This document shows, in pieces, positions 1 to 7,819 of a DNA stretch of 52,292 nucleotides (its first letter is position 1; every line of letters starts with the position of its first letter). The DNA is taken from NCBI RefSeq assembly GCF_910578445.1, contig NZ_CAJTQC010000009.1, positions 47,135 to 99,426 of the forward strand. Reading direction: 5' to 3'. A model generated the notes under the pieces. That model was not told the origin of the DNA and did no database searches. It saw only the letters and a program-made list of their open reading frames with translations. A program made the position numbers and the translations under genes. Source of the DNA: an uncultured Duncaniella sp. (GTDB lineage: Bacteria > Bacteroidota > Bacteroidia > Bacteroidales > Muribaculaceae).

Positions 1-23
1 CATAGTTACTATATTTGCACTGT

Positions 24-91
24 GTTTTCATGGTATTAGATTTAAGGTTAAAGAACAAAAGGGCTGTCGCGATGACAGCCCTTTGTTTTTT
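24..91 (+). ncRNA. Short RNA, copy 1, with its own promoter and terminator
   Basis: A TATATTTG box at 10-17 predicts a start around 23-25. The transcript would carry the core atggtattagatttaagg (30-47), then a stem AAAGGGCTGTC / GACAGCCCTTT closed by a GCGAT loop (58-84) and a T run to about 91. The length is about 68 nt. The core opens with ATG and could encode MVLDLR, but in this copy the frame runs through the terminator without a stop, so I treat it as non-coding. I do not recognise an Rfam family with certainty. Confidence 0.65.
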
Positions 92-253
92 CATATTTTT
101 CTGTGAGGTACGTCGGCCCTTCAGTCTCTCTGCCGTCGGTCGGCATTGTCGTTTTTGGGGAGAAGAAAAAAATTTTTTCAAAAAAAAAGAAATATCCGTG
201 AACCATTTTGCCTCGAAGTTCGTTCTAAAGACAAGTTACTATATTTGCACTGT

Positions 254-321
254 GTTTTCATGGTATTAGATTTAAGGTTAAAGAACAAAAGGGCTGTCGT
301 GATGACAGCCCTTTGTTTTTT
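254..321 (+). ncRNA. Short RNA, copy 2
   Basis: This is the second copy of the short terminated RNA. It has a -7 box at 240-247, the core from ATG at 260-262, the same GGGCTGTC/GACAGCCC stem and a T run. The loop is GTGAT where copies 1 and 3 have GCGAT, a change that leaves the stem intact. Confidence 0.65.
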
Positions 322-481
322 CATATTTTTCTGTGAGGGTATGTAGGTCCTTCCGTCTCTCTGCCGTCGGTCTGCACTATCGTTTTTGGGGGTAGAAAAA
401 ATTTTTTCAAAAAAAAGAAATATCCGTGAACCATTTTGCCTCGAAGATCGTTCTAAAGACAAGTTACTATATTTGCACTGT

Positions 482-553
482 GTTTTCATGGTATTAGATT
501 TAAGGTTAAAGAACAAAAGGGCTGTCGCGATGACAGCCCTGTAGTCTTTTTTT
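482..553 (+). ncRNA. Short RNA, copy 3
   Basis: This is the third copy: -7 box at 468-475, core from ATG at 488-490, stem AGGGCTGTC / GACAGCCCT with a GCGAT loop. The sequence after the stem differs from copies 1 and 2 (gtagtc followed by seven T), so the repeat ends here inside the terminator. The hairpin is preserved although the flank has diverged. Confidence 0.65.
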
Positions 554-707
554 ACGGTCGGAAAGTTGAATTGCAATAAAAGTTAATTGTTTGAACCGAA
601 AAAGCGGTAGCGCGTTTTAGATGATGTAAGGGTGACGGTCTTGTCTCGCTCTGGTGATTGAGCCTTCGCCCGGTACTGATTTACGAATATAATAAAAACT
701 ATCTATT

Positions 708-878
708 ATGGAAATTCTCAAACATCACGAGCACGAGGAGGCATCTTGCCACCGTCACAAACTACTCCACTGCATTATTCATGCCACCCTTCAGGTTGCG
801 ACTCTTGCTGTAGCGGCCGTCACTCTTGCTGAGGTCGAAAAGCTTCATCAGAAAGTCAAGATGTTGCACCGCAAATGA
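708..878 (+). CDS. Small His-rich protein of unknown function (56 aa)
   Basis: An ATG at 708 opens a 56-codon frame ending in TGA at 876-878. The product has a charged His/Cys-rich head (KHHEHEEASCHRHK), a central hydrophobic stretch of about 20 residues (roughly 20-41, containing VATLAVAAVTL) and a basic His-containing tail (KLHQKVKMLHRK). This could be a single membrane-associated helix flanked by possible metal ligands. It is followed by a strong terminator at 913-953, as expected of a real monocistronic gene. I do not recognise the family. The near neighbour ZupT makes a metal-related role possible, but that is inference. Confidence 0.55.
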   Translation: MEILKHHEHEEASCHRHKLLHCIIHATLQVATLAVAAVTLAEVEKLHQKVKMLHRK

Positions 879-912
879 CGATAACCTGCATGCACGAATT
901 GTGAAAAAATAC

Positions 913-953
913 AAAAGCCATCCCGAAGTAGACCCGTCGGAATGGCTTTTTCC
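913..953 (+). terminator. Rho-independent terminator after the 56-aa gene
   Basis: The stem AAAGCCATcCCGA / TCGGaATGGCTTT has one mismatch, a loop of about ten bases and a T run. It lies 35 bp after the small CDS. It also lies just downstream of the convergent tRNA-Arg gene and could stop both. Confidence 0.8.
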
Positions 954-963
954 TTAACCTTAG

Positions 964-1037
964 TGACTCCTACAGGATTCAAACCTGTAACCTTCTGATC
1001 CGTAGTCAGATGCTCTATTCAGTTGAGCTAAGGAGCC
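964..1037 (-). tRNA. tRNA-Arg (anticodon ACG)
   Basis: The reverse complement folds as a cloverleaf. The acceptor GGCTCCT pairs with AGGAGTC (one G-U), the D arm contains TAGCTCAACTGAATAGAGC, and the anticodon stem TCTGA/TCAGA holds loop CTACGGA, giving anticodon ACG. The T arm is ACAGG-TTTGAAT-CCTGT. The discriminator is A and CCA is not encoded. A clean Bacteroidota promoter lies directly upstream on the minus strand. Confidence 0.95.
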
Positions 1038-1048
1038 GTTTGCGAGTG

Positions 1049-1080
1049 CAAAATTACTGCTTTGTTTTTATTCTGCCAAA
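1049..1080 (-). promoter_or_regulatory. Promoter of tRNA-Arg
   Basis: On the minus strand TTTG (1077-1080) is followed after 20 bases by TAATTTTG (1049-1056), which matches the Bacteroidota -33/-7 consensus. It lies about 12 bp from the tRNA 5' end. Confidence 0.75.
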
Positions 1081-1122
1081 TTTTTTGACAACTTTTTTTA
1101 ATTGCGCTTCAACATTTTTTTC

Positions 1123-1926
1123 ATGCCTGAATTTTCAACCATACTTATTGCCTTGGGACTTACGGCATTGGCCGGTCTTTCGACCGGTGTCGGGGCTTTG
1201 ATATCTTTTTTCACCCGCAGCACCGATACGCGTCTGCTGGCCGGCGCACTCGGTCTGTCGGCAGGTGTCATGGTCTACATTTCATTCATGGAGCTTATGC
1301 CTCAGGCGGTCGAATCGCTCGAGGCTATTTATTCAGACCGTGTGGCAGCTTCAATAATGCTTGCTGCCTTTTTTGGCGGAATCGGTCTTATCGCTGTCAT
1401 AGACTATTTTGTCCCGGAGGACGAGAACCCTCATGAGACCCATAGCCTGAGCGAACTTGAGACATCCGGCAGCCACCATAAACTGAAACGTACCGGCACG
1501 ATGCTTGCACTTGCCATAGGGATACATAATTTTCCTGAAGGCATGGCCACTTTTATTTCATGTCTCGACGGACTCGAAGTTGCGCTTCCGATTATGGTCG
1601 CGATAGCCATCCACAACATTCCGGAGGGGATTGCGGTCTCTGTCCCCATCTATCATTCCACCGGCAACCGTCGCAAGGCTTTGCGCTATTCACTCATCTC
1701 AGGACTTGCCGAGCCGGTCGGCGCGCTTGTCGGCATGGCTTTCCTGCTGCCGTTCTGGTCACCGATGGTCAATGCCATCTGTCTGGCATCTGTTGCCGGT
1801 ATTATGGTCTATATCGCTTTCGACGAACTCCTGCCAAGCGCGGAGAGTTTCGGTCACCACCATCTCTCGCTTCTTGGGGTGATTATCGGCATGGCTCTGA
1901 TGGCATTTACCATTCTGGTTCTGTGA
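1123..1926 (+). CDS. zupT: ZIP family zinc/divalent metal transporter ZupT
   Basis: This 267-residue inner-membrane transporter of the ZIP family imports zinc and other divalent cations. About eight hydrophobic segments are visible. The two signature metal motifs HNFPEG (135-140) and HNIPEG (164-169) lie on consecutive helices as in E. coli ZupT, and the His-rich loop between helices 3 and 4 (ENPHETH...SGSHHK, about 101-120) is typical. I chose ATG 1123 because the protein then starts like ZupT (MPEFSTILIALGL); the upstream in-frame TTG adds a poor N-terminus. The gene precedes a Cys-rich exported protein and a TonB receptor, which together suggest metal acquisition. I saw no convincing promoter directly upstream. 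Confidence 0.93.
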   Translation: MPEFSTILIALGLTALAGLSTGVGALISFFTRSTDTRLLAGALGLSAGVMVYISFMELMPQAVESLEAIYSDRVAASIMLAAFFGGIGLIAVIDYFVPEDENPHETHSLSELETSGSHHKLKRTGTMLALAIGIHNFPEGMATFISCLDGLEVALPIMVAIAIHNIPEGIAVSVPIYHSTGNRRKALRYSLISGLAEPVGALVGMAFLLPFWSPMVNAICLASVAGIMVYIAFDELLPSAESFGHHHLSLLGVIIGMALMAFTILVL

Positions 1927-1953
1927 GAATTAGAGTGGCTGATGAGCGACGAG

Positions 1954-1985
1954 TTTGGAAATACTGATTTTTATTCATAATTTTG
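1954..1985 (+). promoter_or_regulatory. Promoter of the Cys-rich protein / TonB receptor unit
   Basis: TTTG (1954-1957), 20 bases, TAATTTTG (1978-1985) is a full Bacteroidota promoter. The predicted start is near 1992, giving a leader of about 25 nt before ATG 2017. The receptor unit can therefore be transcribed independently of zupT. Confidence 0.75.
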
Positions 1986-2016
1986 CACTTGATTTTAAAG
2001 TATAGTCATCAATTCA

Positions 2017-2334
2017 ATGCGTTTCCTTTCATTTGTCATAGCCATGTTTGTCATGCTCATGTGCACAGCGCCTGCATTTGAGGCTGACATGTGTGCCCTC
2101 CACAGCGTGGAGTGTGACTGTGGTGACGGATGTGACGACGCTTGTGACAGTGGCGGATGCGACTGCTGCTCTCCGTTCATAGCATGTACGACATGCTCGG
2201 GATTTGTCGCGATTGCTCAGACGGTCGTTGCCACTCCGGTTGTGATTGACTATGCTGTGAGGATATATACTCCGGTCCGACGCATACCGGAAGCCTTTAT
2301 TTCGGTCGATACACCACCCCCGCTTTATTGCTGA
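2017..2334 (+). CDS. Small Cys-rich exported protein upstream of a TonB receptor (DUF6660-like)
   Basis: This 105-residue protein has a signal peptide (MRFLSFVIAMFVMLMCTAPAF) and a dense Cys/Asp/His region (about 25-62: C-x2-H, CDC, CDDACD, CDCC, C-x2-C). A spacer follows, then the C-terminal motif FISVDTPPPLYC. A short secreted protein with a Cys/His cluster and an aromatic-proline tail just before a TonB receptor resembles the DUF6660 group of Bacteroidota, found near metal transport genes. The family assignment is from memory of the architecture. The likely role is periplasmic or surface metal binding, by inference from the Cys cluster and the ZupT and TonB neighbours. Confidence 0.7.
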   Translation: MRFLSFVIAMFVMLMCTAPAFEADMCALHSVECDCGDGCDDACDSGGCDCCSPFIACTTCSGFVAIAQTVVATPVVIDYAVRIYTPVRRIPEAFISVDTPPPLYC

Positions 2335-2459
2335 GTTTCTTCCGGCTATGGTGATGACACGTGCTGTCATTGCCGTTGCATGGACAGGACCACGGTTTCA
2401 CATACGTAGCCGTGGCAGTGATTAATGTGCAATAATCCAATCAAAAAACTCAGCTTACA

Positions 2460-4640
2460 ATGAAAAAGACAATAATATTCATGGCGATAATGCTCTTATC
2501 GCTTCAGATGGCTTATGCCGAAAATATATTTAAAGCTAAAATAATTGATAGCGATTGCGGAGAGACGCTTGTCGGGGCGACAGCCATCGTTCAAGGGACT
2601 GACAGAGGTGCTATTGCGGATGCCGAAGGGTTTCTGACGATTACCGGAATTCCTGATGGCCTGCAGACAATCATATTCTCATGTACCGGCTACGAGACTG
2701 AGCAGAAGAAATTCACTTTCCCTCTCGCTAATCCGGATGAAATAGTGGTCATTTCTCTCGAAGAAGAGGAGATGGAGCTTGATGAGGTGGTGGTGACTGC
2801 CACGCGCGGTACGCGTACATTCAAGGATCTTCCAACGCGTGTGGAATTTATAGGTTCGGAGGAGCTTGAGGAAAAAAGTCTTATGAAACCGGGCGACATC
2901 AGGATGCTCCTGAGCGAAAGCACCGGCATACAGACGCAGCAGACATCTGCCATTTCCGGCAATTCCCTGATTAAGATTCAGGGTCTTGATGGCAAATACA
3001 CACAGATTCTCAAAGACGGTTTCCCCGCATTCTCGGGAGCGGCAGCCGGACTCGGTTTGCTTCAGACTCCTCCGCTCGATCTCAAGCAGGTCGAGATTAT
3101 CAAAGGTTCGTCGAGCACGCTCTATGGTGGCGGTGCGATTGCCGGTCTCGTCAACCTCGTGTCGAAAACCCCGGAGGAGAAGCGCGACTTTCAGGTTCAG
3201 CTCAACGGCACGACGGCCAAAGGCCTCGATGTCAATTCATTCTTCGGACAGCGTTTCGGCAAGGTAGGCACGACGATTTTTGCATCCTACAATCGCAACT
3301 GGGCTTATGACCCTTCGGATGTCGGCTTCACGGCCATCCCTGAATTTGACCGTTTCACATTCAACCCGACATTGTTTCTCTATCCGGGCGACAAGACAAC
3401 TGCAAGCCTCGGCATCGAGGCCATGGTCGAGGACCGTCTCGGAGGTGATATGTATTACATCAAACACGGTCACACCGAGGAGCATCCCTATTTTGAACGC
3501 AACCGTTCGCAGCGCTATAGTTCGCGCCTGTCTGTCCGCCATAGTTTCGATGACCGCACCAGCCTGAATGTCAAGAACAGCGTGACCCTCTTCCGCCGTA
3601 AGATTGCCATCCCCGATTACCGCTTCGACGGTGACCAGTGGTCGACTTTCAGCGAAGTTTCCTTCCTGCGTTCCGGCAACCGCAGCGAGTGGGTGGGCGG
3701 TCTCAACGTCTGGACCGAGCATTTCGGCGAGAAACGCCTGACCCAGATGCCGGTGCGTGATTTCTCGATTAACACCTTTGGCCTTTTTGTGCAGAATACC
3801 ACTAATATAAGCGACAGATTCATACTTGAGACCGGATTGCGCGGTGATTATGTGCATGACTACGGTTTCGCCGTGCTCCCGCGCTTGTCGGCTCTGTTTA
3901 AACTCACCGATAAGTTTTCGACCCGTATCGGCGGTGGATTCGGCTACAAGCCGCCGTCCATTTTCTCGGAGGAGAGCGAGAGACTGCAATATGAAAACGT
4001 GTTGCCTATCGACAGTAAATTCAACAAACTCGAACGCAGCTACGGAGCTAATGTCGATTTCAACTATCGCACTTCGTTTGCCGACGGACGCGTTATTTTT
4101 ACAGTCAACCAGCTTTTCTTCTATACATATCTCCGCCACCCTCTCGAACTGAGACGTGAGCCCGACGGACTTTACCGCTTCTACAACATAGCGGGCAATA
4201 TGAACAGCAAGGGTGCGGAGACCAATGTCAAAGTGATGTATTCGGATTTCAGCCTTTTCCTCGGTTACACCTACACCGATGCCCGCGTAAGGGAGGGCGG
4301 TAGCAGCCGGGCCAAGACTCTCACTCCGAAACACAGGCTCAACTCGATGCTCATGTATGAGATTGAGGACAGTTGGCGTGTGGGTTATGAACTCTACTAT
4401 GTCGGCCGTCAGCATCTGACCGATGGACTCATGGGCAAAGACTATGTGACCATGGGATTCATGATTCAGAAAATATGGGACGGGATTTCGGTTTATGCCA
4501 ATTTTGAAAACTTCACCGATCGTCGCCAGACGCGCTTCGACACCATCTATACCGGAAGTGTGACCAACCCGGAGTTTCGCGACATTTACGCGCCGCTCGA
4601 CGGTTTCGTGGCTAATGCCGGTGTAATATTGAAATTCTGA
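2460..4640 (+). CDS. TonB-dependent outer-membrane receptor, probably for a metal or metal complex
   Basis: This 726-residue receptor has a signal peptide (1-20), a carboxypeptidase-regulatory-like domain (about 23-90), the TonB-box-like segment DEVVVTATRG (about 108-117), a plug domain (about 120-240, with IKIQGLDGKYTQILKDG and IIKGSSSTLYGGGAIAGLVN) and a beta-barrel ending in the phenylalanine-terminated strand GVILKF. There is no adjacent SusD, so it is not a classical glycan receptor. The plug resembles siderophore/vitamin/metal receptors (CirA/FecA-like). It lies 125 bp after the Cys-rich gene. That interval contains two hairpins (about 2352-2371 and 2391-2414) and no obvious promoter, so co-transcription is likely. 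The substrate is inferred from context only. Confidence 0.88.
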   Translation: MKKTIIFMAIMLLSLQMAYAENIFKAKIIDSDCGETLVGATAIVQGTDRGAIADAEGFLTITGIPDGLQTIIFSCTGYETEQKKFTFPLANPDEIVVISLEEEEMELDEVVVTATRGTRTFKDLPTRVEFIGSEELEEKSLMKPGDIRMLLSESTGIQTQQTSAISGNSLIKIQGLDGKYTQILKDGFPAFSGAAAGLGLLQTPPLDLKQVEIIKGSSSTLYGGGAIAGLVNLVSKTPEEKRDFQVQLNGTTAKGLDVNSFFGQRFGKVGTTIFASYNRNWAYDPSDVGFTAIPEFDRFTFNPTLFLYPGDKTTASLGIEAMVEDRLGGDMYYIKHGHTEEHPYFERNRSQRYSSRLSVRHSFDDRTSLNVKNSVTLFRRKIAIPDYRFDGDQWSTFSEVSFLRSGNRSEWVGGLNVWTEHFGEKRLTQMPVRDFSINTFGLFVQNTTNISDRFILETGLRGDYVHDYGFAVLPRLSALFKLTDKFSTRIGGGFGYKPPSIFSEESERLQYENVLPIDSKFNKLERSYGANVDFNYRTSFADGRVIFTVNQLFFYTYLRHPLELRREPDGLYRFYNIAGNMNSKGAETNVKVMYSDFSLFLGYTYTDARVREGGSSRAKTLTPKHRLNSMLMYEIEDSWRVGYELYYVGRQHLTDGLMGKDYVTMGFMIQKIWDGISVYANFENFTDRRQTRFDTIYTGSVTNPEFRDIYAPLDGFVANAGVILKF

Positions 4641-4668
4641 TAGCAGTAAGCCACATGGCTCAAACAGG

Positions 4669-4706
4669 GGACTCGGACCATCCGGTTGGTTCGAGTCTCT
4701 TTTTTT
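4669..4706 (+). terminator. Terminator after the TonB receptor
   Basis: The stem GACTCGGACC / GGTTCGAGTC (4670-4697, two G-U pairs, 8-base loop) is followed by a T-rich run to 4706, 29 bp after the receptor stop codon. Confidence 0.85.
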
Positions 4707-4737
4707 GCGTTAAATAACTCATAAATTTTTTAAAACA

Positions 4738-4768
4738 TTTCGGTAGCACGAAAGATTTTGTAATTTTG
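4738..4768 (+). promoter_or_regulatory. Promoter of the ROK kinase gene
   Basis: TTTC-like -33 (about 4738-4741) and TAATTTTG at 4761-4768 are about 19 bases apart. The predicted leader to ATG 4812 is about 35 nt. The -7 match is good and the -33 is imperfect. Confidence 0.55.
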
Positions 4769-4811
4769 TAATCCACAAATCCTAATAAAACAATCTCAAA
4801 AATCAAATCCA

Positions 4812-5822
4812 ATGAGTAAACCTTATGTTTTAGGTATCGACATAGGTGGAACCAACACCGTGTTTGGCATTGTTGACGCCCGTGGCGTTGTTCTTGCAAG
4901 TTCATCAATCAAAACCCAGAAGCATGCAGATTTTGATGCTTATCTTGATGAGCTTCACACAGAAGTGATTCGTCTTCTTGAAGCTAACGATGCTGTCGAC
5001 AAGATTCTCGGAATCGGCATCGGCGCTCCGAATGCGAATTATTATACCGGAACGATCGAAGGCAAGGTAAATCTCCCTTGGCCGTCTCCTCTGCCACTCG
5101 CACAGATCGTAAGCGAGAAGTTCGGCATCCCGGTTGCAATCACCAATGACGCAAACGCTGCTGCTATCGGCGAGATGACTTACGGAGCTGCCCGCGGTCT
5201 GCGCGATTTCATCATGATTACACTCGGCACTGGCGTAGGCAGCGGTATCGTCATCAACGGCCAGCTCGTCTATGGTCACGACGGTTTTGCCGGTGAGCTG
5301 GGCCACACCATAATCCGCCGCAACAACGGCCGTCTTTGCGGATGTGGACGCACTGGCTGTCTCGAAGCCTATTGCTCGGCTACAGGTGTCGCACGCACCG
5401 CCCGCGAATTCCTTGAAATCCGCGAGGATGATTCACTGTTGCGCGAGCTTCCGATTGACGCTATCACGTCAAAGGATGTCTATGACGCTGCCATGAAGGG
5501 CGACAAGCTTGCAAAGGAGATTTTTGAATACACAGGTAATATTCTTGGCGAAGCGCTTGCCGATTTCACCGTGTTCTCTTCGCCTGAGGCTATTATCCTG
5601 TTCGGCGGTCTTGCAAAGTCGGGCGACCTGCTGATGCGTCCTCTCCGCGAGTCGATGGAGAAAAACATGCTCCATATCTTCAAGGGCAAAGTCAAAGTGA
5701 TTCCTTCGGAACTCAAGGAGGCTGATGCCGCTGTCCTCGGAGCGAGCGCTCTCGGCTGGGAGGCAGGCAAGGCTAATTCCGCCCCCAACCCCGTAGCGGT
5801 CCCCGTCAAGGTTAATGAATGA
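4812..5822 (+). CDS. ROK family sugar kinase (probable glucokinase)
   Basis: This 336-residue cytoplasmic kinase of the ROK family probably phosphorylates glucose or a related hexose with ATP. The phosphate-binding motif DIGGTN (10-15), the catalytic Asp in NDANAA (about 113), the ExGH motif (GELGH, 161-165) and the zinc cluster CGCGxxGCxE (C176, C178, C183) are all present, as is a second glycine-rich ATP loop (LGTGVGSGIV). There is no DNA-binding N-terminus, so it is an enzyme and not a ROK repressor. Glucokinase is the usual role in Bacteroidales, but N-acetylhexosamine or fructose cannot be excluded. It is monocistronic, with its own promoter and terminator. Confidence 0.88.
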   Translation: MSKPYVLGIDIGGTNTVFGIVDARGVVLASSSIKTQKHADFDAYLDELHTEVIRLLEANDAVDKILGIGIGAPNANYYTGTIEGKVNLPWPSPLPLAQIVSEKFGIPVAITNDANAAAIGEMTYGAARGLRDFIMITLGTGVGSGIVINGQLVYGHDGFAGELGHTIIRRNNGRLCGCGRTGCLEAYCSATGVARTAREFLEIREDDSLLRELPIDAITSKDVYDAAMKGDKLAKEIFEYTGNILGEALADFTVFSSPEAIILFGGLAKSGDLLMRPLRESMEKNMLHIFKGKVKVIPSELKEADAAVLGASALGWEAGKANSAPNPVAVPVKVNE

Positions 5823-5876
5823 GCATTGCATTTTATCGGTCATAAGTAACAGACAAAACCATACATTATTTATAGG

Positions 5877-5916
5877 AAACTACTCTGTGTCGGATTGGCG
5901 ACATAGAGTAGTTTTG
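5877..5916 (+). terminator. Terminator after the ROK kinase
   Basis: The stem AAACTACTCT(g)TGTCG / CGACA(t)AGAGTAGTTT encloses loop gattgg, followed by TTGTTG. Because the stem base is A/T-rich on both sides it could act in both directions. Confidence 0.75.
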
Positions 5917-5945
5917 TTGTAAGAGACAGTTGGTTCAATATGATT

Positions 5946-5996
5946 ACCCCCGGTCATCGGAACTACAATCCGATGACCGGGGGTGTTATGTTTTTT
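5946..5996 (+). terminator. Second hairpin, 15-bp perfect stem
   Basis: ACCCCCGGTCATCGG (5946-5960) pairs perfectly with CCGATGACCGGGGGT (5970-5984), followed by gttatg and six T. It separates the convergent ROK kinase and MBL genes. Confidence 0.65.
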
Positions 5997-6058
5997 GGCG
6001 GTTTTGGAGATGACTTGAGGTTTATATTCCCGGTGTGAAATTCAGTTTCATGATAGTC

Positions 6059-6787
6059 TTACCTGATTTCCACGCTGAAGCCGGGTTTGTCGAGGCAGTG
6101 GCATTTGGTTGATGAGCCAGCCGGGACATACGACTGGAAATCACATGCTTTCTGTGGTTCGCCCCAGAAATGCATCGGGAAGAAATTGTCGACCTTGACT
6201 TTCGAGAGGAAGATTTCAGCGCCTTTTGCGAAATCCGCACCCATTCGGGCATCGACGGGGAACATCGCGATTTTTATTTCAGGGATATCCTCGGCTATAC
6301 GGTTGACGATTTTTTCGAACTTGGCCTGAGCTTCGGCAACTTCGCGCTCGGTCGATTCCTCGCTCCAGTGCCAGTCGTTGAGGTCGCCGGCATGGAAAAT
6401 AACATCTCCTTCAGCGGTGGTGATGGCGTAGCTTACGCCTGCGTCAGTCGAGCCATAGGCTCTGACTTCCTTCGTGCCGGGAATCTGGTCGATGACATCC
6501 CCGGCCGACATCCAAGCAACCGAAAGTCCCTTTTTGGGGACGAGTTTCGAGAATATGTCGTTGGAAAGCACATAGGTGCGCTTGCGTTCCTGAGCAAGTT
6601 CGAATATCGAGGTGTTGAAGTGGTCGGGATGATGGTGTGACACGAAGAACACCACGTCTTTCGAAGGATTGTCGTTCAATACCTTTTCGAGTTTCCTGTC
6701 GGGGTCTTTGTAGTAGTCAAACACCATGACTGCCTGCGGGGTTGTGACAGCAAACCCGCTGTGGTCAAGATATGTTACAGTAATCAT
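6059..6787 (-). CDS. MBL-fold metallo-hydrolase
   Basis: This 242-residue protein belongs to the metallo-beta-lactamase fold, in the short UlaG/YtnP-like group. The metal motif HxHxDH is visible as HHHPDH (51-56). Further ligands probably include the His in FHAGDLNDWHW and the H in FFPMHFWG near the C-terminus. There is no signal peptide, so it acts in the cytoplasm. I start it at ATG 6787 (MITVTYLDHSGF) because the family begins at this strand; the longer frame adds 26 basic, unconserved residues. The reaction cannot be deduced from sequence. The next minus-strand gene upstream (6884) is a lipoprotein with no evident link. Confidence 0.85.
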   Translation of the reverse strand: MITVTYLDHSGFAVTTPQAVMVFDYYKDPDRKLEKVLNDNPSKDVVFFVSHHHPDHFNTSIFELAQERKRTYVLSNDIFSKLVPKKGLSVAWMSAGDVIDQIPGTKEVRAYGSTDAGVSYAITTAEGDVIFHAGDLNDWHWSEESTEREVAEAQAKFEKIVNRIAEDIPEIKIAMFPVDARMGADFAKGAEIFLSKVKVDNFFPMHFWGEPQKACDFQSYVPAGSSTKCHCLDKPGFSVEIR

Positions 6788-6883
6788 AGCTCTGTTATAT
6801 TTTTTGTTTAGATATGTTTTCAATGCGACCGGCCGCCGTCGGGCAGCCTCCATTATATCTAACACAGAGCCGGGGGGAGGGGT

Positions 6884-7810
6884 TCAATGACGGTACAACT
6901 TCAATATTCCGTCCTCAAACACAAGGTAGATGCCATTTTCATAGAGCCACACTTCGCGGATGTATGAATTGTCTGCTCCACGGTCTACTTCGCGCGGTGA
7001 GCCGAGTGCCAGACGGCATTCCTCGCGGGTCATGTCGAGCGCCACGCGTCCGTTGATTATCTTGTCCCACATCTCATCGGTGATCGACGGATATTTCAGC
7101 CTCGGGTTTGTGAATGAGAATAAGGCCGGGAAGGAACGCGGAGTATAGCTTCGCGGACCGGGATGGAGAAAAAGGCGTGCTGAAGTGCCGCGTTCGTCTG
7201 TGAATGACACCTTGATAGGGTAGATGTCGTTGCCCGGAGTCACTGAATCGACTGTCACCGGGACAAACTGACGGCCGTTGAGCGAATTGTCGGTGTCGTC
7301 GCGCCATGTGCGTGTGAGCACATAATAATGTTGTCCGTCCATGAGGCGGCGGGCATCGTCGACGAGGCTTTCCTGAATGGTGAAAGGCACGCTGAGTGGT
7401 CCTTGCTCCATCACTTTGGCGATGGGGCGGCTGATACGGTAGACAAAGGTGCGTCCGTCGCCCGGTTCTGCGATGAAACTGATATCGGTGACTGACGTTC
7501 CTGTGATTGAAGGCGCTTCCTTCGCGCCGGTAAATATGAGGGTCTTTCCCCCGAGCGAGTCGTAGGGCGATGCAGTAGCCCCGAAAATCAGGCGTATTTT
7601 GTCGTTGGTCACTCTGAAGCGCTTCCCGGGTTTCCATTCCCCGAGGCTTTCGTCGGTGACATGGGCGAGAAATGTGTCCTCAGGAGTGACTGTGATATTT
7701 TCGCGTTTCACTTCGCGGTCGCCCACTCGCGGGGTGTATTCCACTCCGGTGAAGCAGCTGCTGAGAAAAGCTGTGAGCAGGATTGCTGGGAGAAATCGTA
7801 ACTTATCCAT
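6884..7810 (-). CDS. Lipoprotein of unknown function with a BamE/SmpA-like C-terminal segment
   Basis: This 308-residue protein has a lipoprotein signal peptide (LLTAFLSSC, Cys at about 19). I do not recognise the main body. The last 60 residues (NGRVALDMTREECRLALGSPREVDRG...EVWLYENGIYLVFEDGILKLY) match the pattern of SmpA/BamE-type modules: a G-x-T-x2-E helix, LGxP, then two strands reading W.Y.....F.DG.L. This fold is common in outer-membrane-associated lipoproteins. The likely location is the periplasmic face or surface of the outer membrane. A long perfect hairpin sits 9 bp before the ATG. Confidence 0.7.
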   Translation of the reverse strand: MDKLRFLPAILLTAFLSSCFTGVEYTPRVGDREVKRENITVTPEDTFLAHVTDESLGEWKPGKRFRVTNDKIRLIFGATASPYDSLGGKTLIFTGAKEAPSITGTSVTDISFIAEPGDGRTFVYRISRPIAKVMEQGPLSVPFTIQESLVDDARRLMDGQHYYVLTRTWRDDTDNSLNGRQFVPVTVDSVTPGNDIYPIKVSFTDERGTSARLFLHPGPRSYTPRSFPALFSFTNPRLKYPSITDEMWDKIINGRVALDMTREECRLALGSPREVDRGADNSYIREVWLYENGIYLVFEDGILKLYRH

Positions 7811-7819
7811 TATAATTGA

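Larger units (their letters stand above)
1..553 (+). repeat. Three tandem ~230-bp units, each with a promoter and a short terminated RNA
   Basis: The same block starts near positions 5, 235 and 463 (periods 230 and 228). Each copy holds a -7 box TATATTTG (10-17, 240-247, 468-475), the core atggtattagatttaagg, and a GC-rich hairpin followed by T residues. The roughly 140 bp between RNA parts is also conserved, including an A-rich stretch and a run ending in tctaaagacaag. The first copy is cut by the window edge, so the array may extend to the left. Unit identity is very high, which points to recent duplication. Confidence 0.9.

Noticed and set aside
1..553. CRISPR array reading of the left-edge repeats
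   Set aside because: The repeats are 228-230 bp with full-length identity and contain promoters and terminators; there are no short repeats with unique spacers and no cas genes.
2335..2459. Riboswitch before the TonB receptor
   Set aside because: Two small hairpins exist, but none of the cobalamin, TPP or other riboswitch core motifs I know can be seen.
3237..4415. Long 392-codon open frame on the minus strand
   Set aside because: It lies antisense inside the TonB receptor gene, whose protein shows clear domains. The antisense product has no recognisable motifs or signal and reflects codon bias.
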